Source: an uncultured Bartonella sp.
GTDB lineage: Bacteria > Pseudomonadota > Alphaproteobacteria > Rhizobiales > Rhizobiaceae
Reading direction: 5' to 3'
NCBI RefSeq assembly: GCF_946479275.1
Contig: NZ_CAMLFE010000005.1
Span: forward strand, 1-64,000
Length of the DNA stretch: 64,000 nt
Below, in pieces: positions 1 to 9,839 of this stretch. The number at the start of each line of letters is the position of its first letter. The stretch's first letter is position 1. The notes under the pieces are model-generated. The model was not told the origin of the DNA and made no database searches. It was given only the letters and a program-made list of their open reading frames with translations. A program made the position numbers and the translations under genes.

Positions 1-377
1 CCATCGTCGACAAACGCCGCGAACGGCCGGGCGAATCGGAAGTTATGAATGTTATTGGTGACGTTTCAGGAAAAGATTGCCTTTTGCTTGATGATATTGT
101 CGATTCCGGTGGCACACTTTGCAATGCGGCCGAAGCACTTTTGAAAAAAGGCGCAAAAAGCGTAACAGCCTATATAACTCACGGCGTTCTTTCGGGGGGT
201 GCTATTGCCCGCATCACTGCTTCAAAACTCAAAGAACTGGTCATTACCAATTCCATTATGCCGACCCCCGCAGTCGAGCAGGCACCCAATATCCGCGTTC
301 TGCCCATTTCCGACCTCATCGGCGAGGCTATTTCGCGCACTGCTGCAGAACAATCGGTTTCAAGCCTGTTTGATTAA
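1..377 (+). CDS. prs: Ribose-phosphate pyrophosphokinase, C-terminal part
   Basis: The 5' end lies outside the window; the reading frame is open from base 3 ([14 protein letters not shown]...) to a TAA at 375-377. Prs makes 5-phosphoribosyl 1-diphosphate from ribose 5-phosphate and ATP in the cytoplasm, feeding purine, pyrimidine, histidine and tryptophan synthesis. The visible part has the family's KxR segment of the flexible region and the PRPP-binding loop [12 protein letters not shown] (about 22-33 residues after the internal Met at base 45), followed by the usual C-terminal ending with SVSSLFD. A strong terminator follows within 25 bases. The identification is secure because both the loop and the C-terminus match class I Prs. 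Confidence 0.96.
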   Translation, partial: IVDKRRERPGESEVMNVIGDVSGKDCLLLDDIVDSGGTLCNAAEALLKKGAKSVTAYITHGVLSGGAIARITASKLKELVITNSIMPTPAVEQAPNIRVLPISDLIGEAISRTAAEQSVSSLFD

Positions 378-401
378 AAGTTTCATTTGTTAACGAAAAG
401 A

Positions 402-432
402 GGCCGCAGAGATTCTGTTTCTGCGGCCTTTT
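402..432 (+). terminator. Intrinsic terminator of prs
   Basis: A perfect 9-bp stem (GGCCGCAGA at 402-410, TCTGCGGCC at 420-428) with a 9-base loop is followed by TTTT. It begins 24 bases after the prs stop. Confidence 0.88.
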
Positions 433-1029
433 ATCAACACTGACCTGTTTGAACGTTTTTCTTGTTCGTTAACACTCTTTTTTCCGTTTCATAACCACTT
501 TTTTAAAACCTGTTTTGACGGATAATCCGGATAATCCTGTTTTGTCTTTGACCTCTTCAGTTTGTTAAAAAGCCACGACTTTTTCCGGCAATTCAAAAAG
601 CTTGAAGAAAACCTCTTCCCTTTTATCTCTTCTCCCAATTATCTCTTCTTCCGAGCCTCCCGCCAGTCTTTTTTAAATTTCAGTCTTTTTACCTGACGCG
701 AGCCCTTTCACCCGTTAGAAGCAAATATCTGACGATATGCGACACTGCCTCAAATAGAGCACGTCACCATTCAAAAATTTTTCCGACCTCTTTTTGCCCT
801 CGGTCATCAAGGCCAGATAATGGGCAAGCATTATTCCCGATTTCCCCCACGACAAAACTTTGCTTATTATTACAAATTTTCAAGAGCAGTGCTGTTATGA
901 TTGCGCCTATCGTGCCTGTTTTAGTTAAGAAAGAGCAGGCAGCCGAAATAACGAGCAGGAATTTTCCCAAAAATCCTCGTTCGGCACGACACAAAAAGAT
1001 TGTCGAATAATTGTCAGCTCAAAAAATTG
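433..1029. other. Gene-free interval
   Basis: About 600 bases between the prs terminator and the convergent ATPase gene. It is pyrimidine-rich on the plus strand around 460-720. One short minus-strand frame (764-994) opens only with TTG and has no ribosome binding site or recognisable domain. I see no further feature. Confidence 0.5.
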
Positions 1030-2559
1030 CTATTCTGCAGCATCTTCCTTGCTGACGAGATTATCAGGTGCTTCGGGATCTCCCGGTAATGTTTCAAGTC
1101 CAAGTTCGGGGAAAGCAGCAATGCGTTTGCCGCCAAAATCGGTTCTGACCACCAGAAGTCCACGTTCTTCGAAATAGGTCAACAGATGGCGGGCACGGCT
1201 TAGCGAATGGGTGCCATAAAGACGGGCAAGCGTTGCATCGGAAGGACAAGGCTTGCCACTTACCGCAGCTTCCGCGACATTCAGAAATACACCCTGAATA
1301 TCATCCGTCAGCGTTTCCGAAAGTTGCAAAGCCTTTTGCCAGATTTCACTTGCAGCCATATCTTCGTCAATAGCGGCCTGTGCAACGGCAAGCTTGCGCC
1401 TGAATTGGGCAAGATCAAGCGGTTCACCCTGAACACGATGAATTCGACAACGCACCAGAAAATCCTGATAAAGCACAGCAATCGAACGGAAAGAGGCATC
1501 CTTGTCATCAACGATTTCGCGCAGCACCACATCAAGTTCGGCTTCGCGTTCCTTTTCGTCAATTTCAGGAAAGAGGCTTTGCGGTTCTTGCGGCTCTTCC
1601 TGTTTCTGGCGCACCAGCTCTTCCAATAATTCATTGGTGGGTTTGGGAGGTGTCGGTGGCGGTGTACGGCGCACCGGCATAATCATTTCTTCAGGTGAAG
1701 GCGTAAAAATCAGGTCTTCGGCGTCAACCGGCGCTTGCGGTAAAGGAACAAGCTTTGGACTTGTTGAACGGGCAGCCGTTTCCACGGGGCCAATCACCAC
1801 ATGAAGCGGACGACGCGACAAAGCCGGACCAAGTGCCACGAAATGCCCGCGCTCGAGATCGCGGAACATTTCCGCCTGACGGCGCTCCATACCTAATAGA
1901 TCGGCAGCGCGCGCCATATCAATATCAAGAAATGTGCGCCCCATTAAAAAGTTGGAAGCTTCAGCAGCAACATTTTTTGCAAGCTTTGCAAGACGCTGGG
2001 TAGCAACAACACCGGCAAGTCCACGTTTTCTACCGCGACACATGAGATTTGTCATGGCACCAAGCGAAAGCTTGCGCGCTTCGTCGGAAACATCGCCTGC
2101 GGCAGCGGGCGCAAATAATTGCGCCTCGTCAACCACCACCAGAAGCGGATACCAATAATCACGTTCGGCGTCAAAAAGCCCGCCAAGAAATGCCGCTGCA
2201 GCGCGCATTTGCTGTTCGGTATCAAGCCCTTCAAGGTTCAAAATAGCAGAAACACGATGCTGTCGCACACGCGCGGCAATACGTGTCAATTCGAGTTCGG
2301 TGCGTTGTGCTTCGACAACCACATGGCCGAACTTGTCGGCAAGCGTAACGAAATCGCCTTCAGGGTCGATCACGCATTGCTGAACCCAATGGGCACTTTG
2401 TTCAAGAAGTCTGCGCAACAAATGCGATTTTCCCGAGCCGGAATTGCCCTGTACCAATAAGCGGGTTGCCAATAATTCTTCCAGATCAAGGCTCGCCACT
2501 TTCGAGCCCTTGAGCGCTCCGCGTTCAAAGATTGTTCCGAGATTGATATCGACCGTCAT
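1030..2559 (-). CDS. HerA/DUF87-type ATP-binding protein
   Basis: A 509-residue P-loop ATPase of the FtsK/HerA superfamily, conserved in Hyphomicrobiales as a DUF87-type protein; its substrate is not known. The ATG at 2559 is chosen over an upstream TTG at 2580, giving the start MTVDINLG. Visible motifs are Walker A GNSGSGKS at 38-45, Walker B LLVVVDEAQ at about 139-147, and an arginine-rich segment CRGRKRG near 178 followed by ATQR, as in HerA-like motors. A proline-rich linker at about 295-315 leads to an alpha-helical C-terminal third with no motif I recognise. The C-terminus is acidic. It stands alone between prs and rplY. HerA members usually act on DNA or protein translocation, but assigning such a role here is inference from the fold only. 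Confidence 0.78.
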   Translation of the reverse strand: MTVDINLGTIFERGALKGSKVASLDLEELLATRLLVQGNSGSGKSHLLRRLLEQSAHWVQQCVIDPEGDFVTLADKFGHVVVEAQRTELELTRIAARVRQHRVSAILNLEGLDTEQQMRAAAAFLGGLFDAERDYWYPLLVVVDEAQLFAPAAAGDVSDEARKLSLGAMTNLMCRGRKRGLAGVVATQRLAKLAKNVAAEASNFLMGRTFLDIDMARAADLLGMERRQAEMFRDLERGHFVALGPALSRRPLHVVIGPVETAARSTSPKLVPLPQAPVDAEDLIFTPSPEEMIMPVRRTPPPTPPKPTNELLEELVRQKQEEPQEPQSLFPEIDEKEREAELDVVLREIVDDKDASFRSIAVLYQDFLVRCRIHRVQGEPLDLAQFRRKLAVAQAAIDEDMAASEIWQKALQLSETLTDDIQGVFLNVAEAAVSGKPCPSDATLARLYGTHSLSRARHLLTYFEERGLLVVRTDFGGKRIAAFPELGLETLPGDPEAPDNLVSKEDAAE

Positions 2560-2864
2560 TGCCGACCCATCACATGACAATTCGGATTTTGAAACAGAAA
2601 TAGACCCGCTTTAAAAAATGTGGTTGATTCTTTTCGCATGTTTTCTTTTACCATTTCCTGGTCGAAAGGTGGAAAAAACGTCATTTTTTCCCACAACTCT
2701 TGCAAGCTTCCAATCTTTCCATTATAGCACCCCAATCCGTGTCGACACCCTTGGAGGCAACGCGGAATGGATAAGGGGATAATCTTTGCCTTTTTCCATA
2801 TTCATGTCCGGAGCTGTTGAAAGTTCCCCGCATGGATCTCCAATTTTTGAAAAGGACTTAAGCC

Positions 2865-3524
2865 ATGAGTAAAGTTTACACACTCAAGGCCGAAGCACGC
2901 GAACGGGTTGGTAAGGGGTCCTCTCGTCACCTTCGCCGCAACGGTCTTGTTCCAGCAGTTATTTACGGCGATAAAAAGCCTGCACTTTCCATTGCCCTCC
3001 CCTATAAGGATATTTTTTACAAGATTCACGGTGGTGCATTCTTCACAACTATTGCCTCGATTGAAGTCGGCAACGAGAAGATTGAAGTTTTGCCGACCGA
3101 TTTCCAGCTTGATCCGGTTCGTGACTTCCCGATGCACGTCGATTTCTTGCGTGTTACGGAAAAATCGGTTGTTCACGTCAATGTTCCTGTCCACTTCCTT
3201 AACGAAGAAGAAGCTCCCGGCATCAAGACCGGTGGCGTTTTGAACATTGTTCGCCACGAAGTCGAACTTGCAGTTCCGGCTCACCACATTCCGGAAGCTA
3301 TCAAGGTTGATCTTACCGGTTTGGAAGTTGGTGATTCTGTCCACATTTCCGACATCAAATTGCCGGAAGGTGTTACGCCGCTCATCAAAGACCGCGATTT
3401 CACCATTGCAACCATTGCAGCTCCTGTTGCATTGCCTGTTGAAGATGAAACACCGGCAACGGATGAAGCCACAGCAGCAACGGAAGAAACACCTGCTGAG
3501 ACAACTGAAGAAAAAGCTGAATAA
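2865..3524 (+). CDS. rplY: 50S ribosomal protein L25/general stress protein Ctc
   Basis: A 219-residue protein of the long L25 (TL5/CTC) type, which binds 5S rRNA in the central protuberance of the large subunit. The N-terminal L25 domain (about 1-95) starts [25 protein letters not shown] with the conserved VPAVIYG turn. The second TL5 C-terminal beta domain (about 100-190) has the typical [21 protein letters not shown] region. The last 30 residues are an acidic Thr/Glu/Ala tail, common in alphaproteobacteria. AAAGGA 9 bases upstream supports the ATG. It is followed after a terminator by pth, the standard rplY-pth order. Confidence 0.96.
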   Translation: MSKVYTLKAEARERVGKGSSRHLRRNGLVPAVIYGDKKPALSIALPYKDIFYKIHGGAFFTTIASIEVGNEKIEVLPTDFQLDPVRDFPMHVDFLRVTEKSVVHVNVPVHFLNEEEAPGIKTGGVLNIVRHEVELAVPAHHIPEAIKVDLTGLEVGDSVHISDIKLPEGVTPLIKDRDFTIATIAAPVALPVEDETPATDEATAATEETPAETTEEKAE

Positions 3525-3532
3525 TTTTTTTA

Positions 3533-3567
3533 AAAAAGGCGGGAAAAATTTTTCCGCCTTTTCTTTC
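3533..3567 (+). terminator. Intrinsic terminator between rplY and pth
   Basis: AAAAAGGCGGGAAA and TTTTCCGCCTTTT form a stem with almost no loop to spare, followed by T-rich sequence, directly after the rplY stop. It probably attenuates read-through into pth, which starts 17 bases later. Confidence 0.75.
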
Positions 3568-3583
3568 CAAGTGAGGTTTATCC

Positions 3584-4297
3584 ATGTTGCTCATTGCCGG
3601 TCTCGGCAATCCCGGTATCGAATATCAGGATAACCGGCACAATATCGGTTTTATGGCGGTTGATGAAATCAATCGCAAATACAAGTTCTCATTGTGGAAC
3701 AAAAAGTTTAACGCACTTATTTCCAGTGGAACGATAGAAGGTGAAAAAGTCCTTCTTCTTAAACCTCAAACCTATATGAATCTTTCCGGTCAGGCTGTTG
3801 GCGAAGCAATGCGTTTTTATAAGCTGCAACCGGAAAACATCATTGTTATTCATGATGAACTTGATCTTGTGCCCGGCAAATTGCGGGTCAAAACCGGTGG
3901 CTCGAGCGGCGGCCACAACGGCATAAAATCCATTGACGCCCATTGCGGCAACAATTATCGCCGCATTCGCATCGGCATCGGCCATCCCCAATCAAAGGAA
4001 CAAGTGACAAACCACGTGCTTGGCAATTTCTCCAAAGCCGATCATGAATGGCTTGATCCCCTTCTCCAATCATTGGCTGACAATCTCGGCTTGCTTATAA
4101 ACGGCAAAGACAGCCTGTTTATGAATCGTATATCATTGGCTCACGAGAGTGAAACAATAAACGAGCACAAAACTGGCGGCGACAAGCCCAAAAGCCAAAG
4201 CCACATCCGGCAAGCCCGCCCGCATAAGGCAAAAGAGCTTCCTGCCACCGGCCCGATGGCCGACATGTTGAAAAAACTGTTCAAAAATAACGACTAG
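3584..4297 (+). CDS. pth: Peptidyl-tRNA hydrolase
   Basis: A 237-residue enzyme that cleaves the ester bond between peptide and tRNA in prematurely released peptidyl-tRNA. The N-terminus [22 protein letters not shown] carries the catalytic His19 in the NRHN motif. [10 protein letters not shown] at about 65-74 and VIHDELDL at about 88-95 hold the conserved Asn and Asp. [13 protein letters not shown] forms the tRNA-binding loop. The catalytic core ends near residue 190; the remaining 45 residues are a His/Lys-rich extension typical of rhizobial and Bartonella Pth and longer than in Escherichia coli. It follows rplY. Confidence 0.96.
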   Translation: MLLIAGLGNPGIEYQDNRHNIGFMAVDEINRKYKFSLWNKKFNALISSGTIEGEKVLLLKPQTYMNLSGQAVGEAMRFYKLQPENIIVIHDELDLVPGKLRVKTGGSSGGHNGIKSIDAHCGNNYRRIRIGIGHPQSKEQVTNHVLGNFSKADHEWLDPLLQSLADNLGLLINGKDSLFMNRISLAHESETINEHKTGGDKPKSQSHIRQARPHKAKELPATGPMADMLKKLFKNND

Positions 4298-4558
4298 ATC
4301 AATTCGCTTCACTCATCTTAAAGCAAATACATCCGATAAAATGTGCAGCTTGGCCTTATCTAAAAACTAAGCCCGTGATTCAAAGCCTGCATGAATAGCT
4401 CTGCCCGACGCCGGAACGGCTATATCCGGCCTGTCATAGTCACGTCGGGTGAAGTTTTATGCGGATAAGCTCGGCCTGCTCGAGAACACTTCTTTCAAGC
4501 GCGAAATGTCGATTTTCAGGTTGTTATAGATGCAAGGTGCCTGTTTTCCGGCACCATT

Positions 4559-5227
4559 TCAGGAAAGCCCCTGCTCGTTGTGTTGCAGAACAATGACATG
4601 AGTGCCTTCGGGTACCCGGCCATAAAGATCGATAATATCCTGATTGAGCAAACGGATACACCCGCTCGATACCGCCTTGCCGATTGACCATTCTTCATGG
4701 GAGCCATGAATCCGGAACAATGTGTCCCGACCATCCTTAAAAAGATAAAGTGCGCGTGCACCCAGCGGATTATCGGGGCCTGCTGGCATGCCATCGCCGA
4801 GATGTCCGTAACGGTCGGGTTCGCGCTCCATCATATCCTGTGTCGGATGCCACATCGGCCACATACGTTTATATTGAACGACGGCTTCACCTTCGAGTGC
4901 CAGACCGGCTTTTCCGACTCCGACACCGTAACGCAGAGCACGCCCATTTTCCTGAACAAGATAGAGGAAACGTGCCTGCGTATCGACAACCAGCGTTCCG
5001 GGTGAATAAGGCCCGTTGAATGCCACTTCCTGGCGCCAGTATTTCGGGTTGATCTTGCTCATATCAACAGCCGGAAGCGGATAAGCTTCGTTCATCACCG
5101 GACCGTAAAGTGCTTTGATATCGGCCGGAACCGGCCATGACTGTTCAACTTGAGGTTGATTGCTTACGCAGCCCACAAGAGCCAAAGGTGCTGCAATGAT
5201 GAATGTACGCCGAGACAGTTGCCTCAT
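4559..5227 (-). CDS. L,D-transpeptidase (YkuD family) lipoprotein
   Basis: A 222-residue cell-wall enzyme that makes 3-3 cross-links in peptidoglycan or anchors proteins to it. The start is taken as the ATG at 5227 rather than 15 bases upstream because it opens directly into the export signal: MRQLSRRTFIIAAPLALVGC, with a twin-arginine pair, a hydrophobic core and a lipobox ending at Cys20. This predicts a periplasmic lipoprotein. The YkuD catalytic signature is complete near the C-terminus: HGSHEEWSIG, then SSGCIRL with the nucleophile Cys. The central segment LVVDTQARFLYLVQENG is the usual beginning of the domain. The gene stands alone and converges on pth. Which cross-link it makes cannot be told from sequence. 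Confidence 0.9.
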   Translation of the reverse strand: MRQLSRRTFIIAAPLALVGCVSNQPQVEQSWPVPADIKALYGPVMNEAYPLPAVDMSKINPKYWRQEVAFNGPYSPGTLVVDTQARFLYLVQENGRALRYGVGVGKAGLALEGEAVVQYKRMWPMWHPTQDMMEREPDRYGHLGDGMPAGPDNPLGARALYLFKDGRDTLFRIHGSHEEWSIGKAVSSGCIRLLNQDIIDLYGRVPEGTHVIVLQHNEQGLS

Positions 5228-5439
5228 GATAACTCCATACAAAATATCGGATTGTTGCTAACACTGAAAGTTTAGCCAATGGTTAAAATAGGCAAGTTTT
5301 TGGAGAAAACGAGAAGCCTTGGAAAAATCCATGAGCTGTATCTTTTTCGCATCATAATCGGCTCTTTAACTGGTTTCTGTTAAAAAACGTGCTATAGAAC
5401 CAGTCATGTTGAAAAGCTTACCGGATTGCGAGAATTTCC

Positions 5440-6543
5440 ATGGGTTTTAAATGTGGTATCGTCGGATTACCCAATGTGGGCAAATCCACACTGTTTAACG
5501 CTTTGACAAAAACGGCTGCGGCTCAGGCTGCCAATTATCCTTTTTGTACAATCGAACCGAATACCGGCGAAGTTGCTGTCCCCGATCCGCGGTTAAAAAA
5601 GCTTGCGGCGATTGCCGGTTCGAAAGAAATTATCCCGACGCGCATCAGCTTTGTCGATATTGCCGGCCTTGTTCGCGGCGCTTCAAAGGGTGAAGGCTTA
5701 GGCAACCAGTTTTTGGCTAATATTCGTGAAGTCGATGCGATTGTGCATGTGCTGCGCTGTTTTATCGATGAAGATATCACCCATGTCGAAGGCCGGATTG
5801 ATCCGGTATCGGATGCGGCAACGGTCGAAACAGAATTGATGCTTGCCGATCTTGAAAGTCTCGAGCGGCGCATTGTGCAGATGAGAAAACGCGCCACCGG
5901 CAAAGACAAGGAAGCATTGACTGTTCTTCCTATGATGGAAGCGGCTTTGAAGCTTTTGCAGAATGGCAAGCCGGTGCGGCTCCTCATCAAAGACATTTCC
6001 GCCGATGATAGGCAAATTCTCGATTCTTTCAATTTGTTGACTTCCAAACCGGTGCTTTATGTTTGCAATGTTGCCGAAAGCGATGCGGCAACAGGCAATG
6101 ATTTTTCGAAAGCTGTCGAGAAAATGGCCGCCGAACAAGGTGCCGAAAGTGTTATTATTTCGGCCGAGATCGAGGCAGAAGTTGCGCAATTGCCGGATGC
6201 AGAAGCCAAAGAGTATCTTGAAGAACTGGGGTTACATGAACCGGGACTCGACCGGTTGATCCGCGCAGGCTATCATCTCCTTGATCTTATCACCTATTTC
6301 ACTTGCGGCCCTAAAGAAACTCGCGCATGGACCATCAAACGTGGCACCAAAGCCCCGCAGGCAGCAGGTGTTATCCATTCCGATTTTGAACGCGGTTTTA
6401 TCCGTGCGCAAACAATCGCCTATCAGGACTATGTCGATCTCGGTGGTGAAGTGGCTGCCAAAGAAGCGGGTAAGGCACGCGACGAAGGTAAGGATTATGT
6501 TGTCGAAGATGGCGATGTCATGCTTTTCAAGCATAATTCCTGA
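5440..6543 (+). CDS. ychF: Redox-regulated ATPase/GTP-binding protein YchF
   Basis: A 367-residue Obg-like P-loop protein of the universally conserved YchF/OLA1 group, which binds ATP in preference to GTP and associates with ribosomes. Visible elements are the G1 loop GLPNVGKST at 8-16, the G3 region DIAGLVRGASKGEGLGNQF at about 70-88, and NVAE in place of the canonical NKxD, which is the family trait linked with ATP preference. A coiled-coil hairpin lies at about 130-170, and a C-terminal TGS domain ends with DGDVMLFKHNS. Length and ends are normal for the family. It is monocistronic, with its own terminator. Confidence 0.97.
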   Translation: MGFKCGIVGLPNVGKSTLFNALTKTAAAQAANYPFCTIEPNTGEVAVPDPRLKKLAAIAGSKEIIPTRISFVDIAGLVRGASKGEGLGNQFLANIREVDAIVHVLRCFIDEDITHVEGRIDPVSDAATVETELMLADLESLERRIVQMRKRATGKDKEALTVLPMMEAALKLLQNGKPVRLLIKDISADDRQILDSFNLLTSKPVLYVCNVAESDAATGNDFSKAVEKMAAEQGAESVIISAEIEAEVAQLPDAEAKEYLEELGLHEPGLDRLIRAGYHLLDLITYFTCGPKETRAWTIKRGTKAPQAAGVIHSDFERGFIRAQTIAYQDYVDLGGEVAAKEAGKARDEGKDYVVEDGDVMLFKHNS

Positions 6544-6588
6544 AAACCATCTTTTTCTTTTTCCTTGCCCATTACAAAACAGACTAAC

Positions 6589-6620
6589 AAGGAAAACGCA
6601 TTTTGCGTTTTCCTTTTTTT
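6589..6620 (+). terminator. Intrinsic terminator of ychF
   Basis: A perfect 12-bp stem (AAGGAAAACGCA at 6589-6600, TGCGTTTTCCTT at 6604-6615) with a three-base loop is followed by a T run. Confidence 0.88.
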
Positions 6621-7240
6621 CGCTGTTTGAATTTTTCCTATATCATTCGATTTTTCTTGGACGGCTTTGCGCGAGACAAATTTGAAGGTTGTCGGCACTA
6701 AAACCGAGCTCGCCCCTTCTCACAATAGTCCGGACATTTAACAGAATTTATCGCTGTTTTTAAAACGCGTGCACCTTACCGTTCCGTCTCGTTGTTACTT
6801 GTCATAAAAATCAATCGCGTCAGCGATGCTTCATGTCTATATCGTCGAGAATGATGTGAAGCTCTTCTTCTCTAGTGGCTACGGCGCCTAGGGGCGTCAC
6901 GCCGCCCGATCTATTAAAGCCCGAAGCTTGTTCTTCTCCTATAGACGTTGTCTTTTTCTGTTTGGTCAATTTATCGAAAAGAACGGGCAGCTTCTTGCGA
7001 ATGCTATTTGCTATTTTCAACCGCTATTTACCGCCATCCGGCTATAAGCTTGCCCATCTCCTCGCGAGCGTCGCCTGCCCCTTCTATCAACCAAGTTCTT
7101 TTTAAAAGAATTAAGCTTCTCCGGTTTTGTCAAATGATTTGGAAATTTTGTTAATATGCTACCGTTTACCGGAACCAGAAAACATTACGCTTTAGAGATA
7201 AGACGACGGGGCATTTTTAGCGGGGCAATCATTTTTTGGG
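6621..7240. other. Gene-free interval
   Basis: About 620 bases between the ychF terminator and the terminator of the convergent PRC-barrel gene. A 66-codon minus-strand frame at 6820-7020 has a protein-like acidic C-terminus (REEELHIILDDIDMKHR) but opens with TTG, lacks a ribosome binding site and has no family I recognise; it could be a gene remnant. Confidence 0.4.
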
Positions 7241-7278
7241 AAAAAAGCCATCCGGTAAATGCATTTACCGGATGGCTT
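7241..7278 (-). terminator. Intrinsic terminator of the PRC-barrel gene
   Basis: A perfect 34-base palindrome at 7245-7278 (arm AAGCCATCCGGTAAATG) is followed on the minus strand by a run of T, 60 bases after the stop of the minus-strand gene. Confidence 0.88.
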
Positions 7279-7338
7279 AAGGTCAGATTTCAAACTGCAA
7301 GATAATTCGATGAAATTGCTTCAGTACAATCTCAAAGC

Positions 7339-7779
7339 TTAGAGCTTTTTATGCTCTTCATATTTGAATTCGGGAGCGGCCATCAGGCTCTCTTTGGTAA
7401 CGTTCACGACAACCTTCCATGCTCCGTTTTCGTGACGCATGTAAATGCTTGTCGGGTCGACCACAACATAACGTTCGCCAACACCAAGGAAACCGCCAAC
7501 ACCCACAACAATGCCTGCAACATTGTTCTGACGAATGATAATGTCTTTAATCTGGCCGATTGCCTGATCTTGCTTGTTCAAAACTTTTGTATCAATCAAA
7601 CTCGAAGCAATAAAATCTGTTTCGGTCGGTGTGACATAACGAACAACGACATCACCATTCGGCAGCTTGACTTCCGAAGCCGGTTCTTTTGGTGCTTCGA
7701 TCGTAATTTTTGGAGATTGTGCAATAGCGGTTCCTGCGAGTGTTGCTGCTAAAACAGTGATAAGTGCCAGTCTTTTCAT
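7339..7779 (-). CDS. Exported PRC-barrel domain protein
   Basis: A 146-residue protein with a clear Sec signal peptide (MKRLALITVLAATLAGTAIA, cleavage after about residue 20). The mature part holds one PRC-barrel domain at about 55-125: DFIASSLIDTKVLNKQDQAIGQIKDIIIRQ followed by GIVVGVGGFLGVGERYVVV. PRC barrels are small beta domains found in RimM, photosynthetic reaction-centre H subunits and many exported alphaproteobacterial proteins of unknown role. The product should be periplasmic. The gene is monocistronic, preceded by a very AT-rich region and followed by a strong terminator, which suggests substantial expression. No precise function can be given. Confidence 0.85.
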   Translation of the reverse strand: MKRLALITVLAATLAGTAIAQSPKITIEAPKEPASEVKLPNGDVVVRYVTPTETDFIASSLIDTKVLNKQDQAIGQIKDIIIRQNNVAGIVVGVGGFLGVGERYVVVDPTSIYMRHENGAWKVVVNVTKESLMAAPEFKYEEHKKL

Positions 7780-8441
7780 TTAATACGCCTCATTAAAAAA
7801 TTTGAATTACTTAAGAAAAACGTATAAAACTTCCAATGGTTCCAATTTTTATTAATTTTTTAAATTTATTTTTTATTTTAATAATTCTTTTAATGAGTAT
7901 TAATTTATAAATTTCTTCATTTCATGTATTTTTAATTGTATATTCAAGACTGTTCTACTCATTTCAAGTTTTAGGCTTGTTTCCTTACATTAGTCTCCGG
8001 TTTTTTTGGATAATCCGTGTTTTTTAAAAACAAGCTCTTCAAACGTTTTTATTTCGAGCATTACATCCTTTAAAAGGCCGTTCGGCTTGTAACGTCCGGT
8101 TCTTTCACCGTGCAATTTTTGTGAACGCACCGATAAACACGGTAAAGACGCTTCAAAGCGAAGCCAAAAACACATCGAATGTGCGGCGAGAATGAAAATC
8201 CGGTATTATTTGATTGTTCTGTTGGTGACCAGCCGTTGGCCTGCCACACATAGAATTTCAAAACCGATTTGAAAGAGAAAAATTGGAGCACAGTCAGGCG
8301 TTTTAAAAAACGCCTGCTCTATAAAATTGATTTATCTGAAAAGAATGAAGCAAAAAACAGCTCTCGTTGAAAACATCTGCGACTACTTTTAAACGCGCCC
8401 TTACGATTAAAATGCGAACTACGTTTTCAAGGCTTCAAGCT
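7780..8441. other. AT-rich upstream region, no gene found
   Basis: About 660 bases. The segment at 7795-7965 is extremely AT-rich, with many T and A runs, and must contain the promoter of the minus-strand PRC-barrel gene. A 61-codon minus-strand frame at 7990-8175 begins with ATG but matches nothing I know. No hairpin of note is seen. Confidence 0.45.
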
Positions 8442-8993
8442 TCAATCGCCTTCATAAGAAACGAGTGTATGGACATCAACCCCCAATTGGCGAAGCTTGT
8501 CGGCACCACCATGATCGGGCAAATTGATGACAAAACAGGCTGCAACAATTTCCGCATCAATCTGGTGCAACAGCTCGGCTGCGGCAATGGCTGTTCCACC
8601 GGTGGCAATAAGATCATCCACCAGAACCACGCGTTCACCGGGTTTGACCGCATCGCGGTGCATTTCCATTTCGTCAATGCCATATTCAAGACTATAGGCA
8701 ATGCGCACCGTGTCATAAGGCAATTTGCCTTTTTTCCTGATGGGCACGAAGCCTGCCGAAAGTTGGTGGGCAACAGCCCCGCCCAGAATGAAACCGCGTG
8801 CTTCAACACCGGCAATTTTATCGACTTTAAGTCCTATATAGGGGTAAACCAGCGCGTCAATGGTGCGCCGGAAAGCACCGGCATTGCCCATCAAAGTGGT
8901 AATATCGCGGAATTTCACCCCCGGTTTCGGATAGTCCGAGATCGTGCGGATCGCTTTTTTCAGTGTTTCTTCAAGAGTTTCATTTGTCATCAA
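8442..8993 (-). CDS. apt: Adenine phosphoribosyltransferase
   Basis: A 183-residue purine salvage enzyme: adenine + PRPP to AMP + diphosphate, in the cytoplasm. The N-terminal region [21 protein letters not shown] is typical of Apt. [14 protein letters not shown] follows at about 61-74, and the PRPP-binding loop [21 protein letters not shown] lies at about 121-141. Length is standard. The start lies only 3 bases beyond the petC stop, so it is the last gene of the petABC transcript or is coupled to it. It shares the use of PRPP with Prs at the left edge of the window. Confidence 0.96.
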   Translation of the reverse strand: MMTNETLEETLKKAIRTISDYPKPGVKFRDITTLMGNAGAFRRTIDALVYPYIGLKVDKIAGVEARGFILGGAVAHQLSAGFVPIRKKGKLPYDTVRIAYSLEYGIDEMEMHRDAVKPGERVVLVDDLIATGGTAIAAAELLHQIDAEIVAACFVINLPDHGGADKLRQLGVDVHTLVSYEGD

Positions 8994-8996
8994 TTT

Positions 8997-9839
8997 TCAA
9001 TCCAATTCATTCCATATGCGTCTTTTCACGGCATAGGTAAGGCCGGCAAAAACTATCAAGAACAAGATGACACGAAAACCGGTCTTCTTGCGTGTTTCCA
9101 TATGCGGATCGGCAGTCCACATCAAAAAGGCCGATACGTCACGGGCGTAATTTTCAGTTGTTTCTTCTGTACCATCATTATACGCCACCATGCCATCACT
9201 TAAAGGGGGCGGCATGGCAAGCGCATTCCCCGAATTGAAATAAGGGTTATACCAATTATTTTCCGCCACTTCCGCCCCTTCCGGCGGGTCGCTATAACCG
9301 GTAAGAAGTGCCGTAATATAATCCGGCCCTGCTTCGTTATAATTGGTAAAAATATCGGCAATGAAGGCAGGGAACGGCAAAGACACTGCGCGGGCTTTTG
9401 CCATGAGCGACAGGTCGCCCGGATTGGCGCCGTTATTGGCAAATTTTGCCGCCTCGACATTTGGAAATGGTGAAGGAAAATAATCAGTCGGCAAGCCTTT
9501 GCGAACAAACATTTCCCCTTCGCTGTTCGGCCCGTCCTGAATGTCATAGGTTTTGGCAAAAGCTTTTATTTGTTCCTCGCTATAGCCAAGTGCCTTGAGG
9601 TCACGAAAAGAAACATATTTCAAGGAATGGCAGGTCGAGCAAACCTCTTTATAAACCTTGAGGCCGCGTTGCAATTGCTGAAGATCATAAGTGCCAAAGG
9701 GGCCGGAAAAGCTCCAGCTCTGTTTTTCAGGAAGCTTCAACGGGTAATGCGCCTCTCCTCCCTCTTCGGCAAAAACAGCAAGAGGCGCAAGGACAACGGC
9801 TAAAACACCAAGCCAAAGGAGAGTGAGTTTTCTTACCAT
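8997..9839 (-). CDS. petC: Cytochrome c1 of the bc1 complex
   Basis: A 280-residue periplasmic haem protein of ubiquinol-cytochrome c reductase; it passes electrons from the Rieske cluster to cytochrome c. The ATG at 9839 gives a good signal peptide (MVRKLTLLWLGVLAVVLAPLAVFA) and a 7-base overlap with petB; a GTG at 9848 is the alternative. The haem c site is CSTCH at about residue 58-62, and the sixth ligand Met lies in NALAMPPPLSDG. One C-terminal membrane helix (GFRVILFLIVFAGLTYAV) anchors it. In some rhizobia b and c1 are made as one polyprotein (fbcH); here they are separate overlapping genes. Confidence 0.95.
   Translation of the reverse strand: MVRKLTLLWLGVLAVVLAPLAVFAEEGGEAHYPLKLPEKQSWSFSGPFGTYDLQQLQRGLKVYKEVCSTCHSLKYVSFRDLKALGYSEEQIKAFAKTYDIQDGPNSEGEMFVRKGLPTDYFPSPFPNVEAAKFANNGANPGDLSLMAKARAVSLPFPAFIADIFTNYNEAGPDYITALLTGYSDPPEGAEVAENNWYNPYFNSGNALAMPPPLSDGMVAYNDGTEETTENYARDVSAFLMWTADPHMETRKKTGFRVILFLIVFAGLTYAVKRRIWNELD

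Noticed and set aside
764-994. Minus-strand frame of 76 codons downstream of prs
   Set aside because: Starts with TTG, no Shine-Dalgarno sequence, no recognisable protein.
2802-3344. Minus-strand frame of 180 codons opposite rplY
   Set aside because: It lies on the reverse strand of an unmistakable ribosomal protein gene; a shadow.
6820-7020. Minus-strand frame of 66 codons
   Set aside because: TTG start and no ribosome binding site; the acidic C-terminus looks protein-like but is not enough.
7795-7965. Very AT-rich stretch considered as a replication origin
   Set aside because: No DnaA boxes and no dnaA, hemE or parAB nearby.
7990-8175. Minus-strand frame of 61 codons
   Set aside because: ATG start but no ribosome binding site or known family; adjacent AT-rich sequence makes chance frames common.
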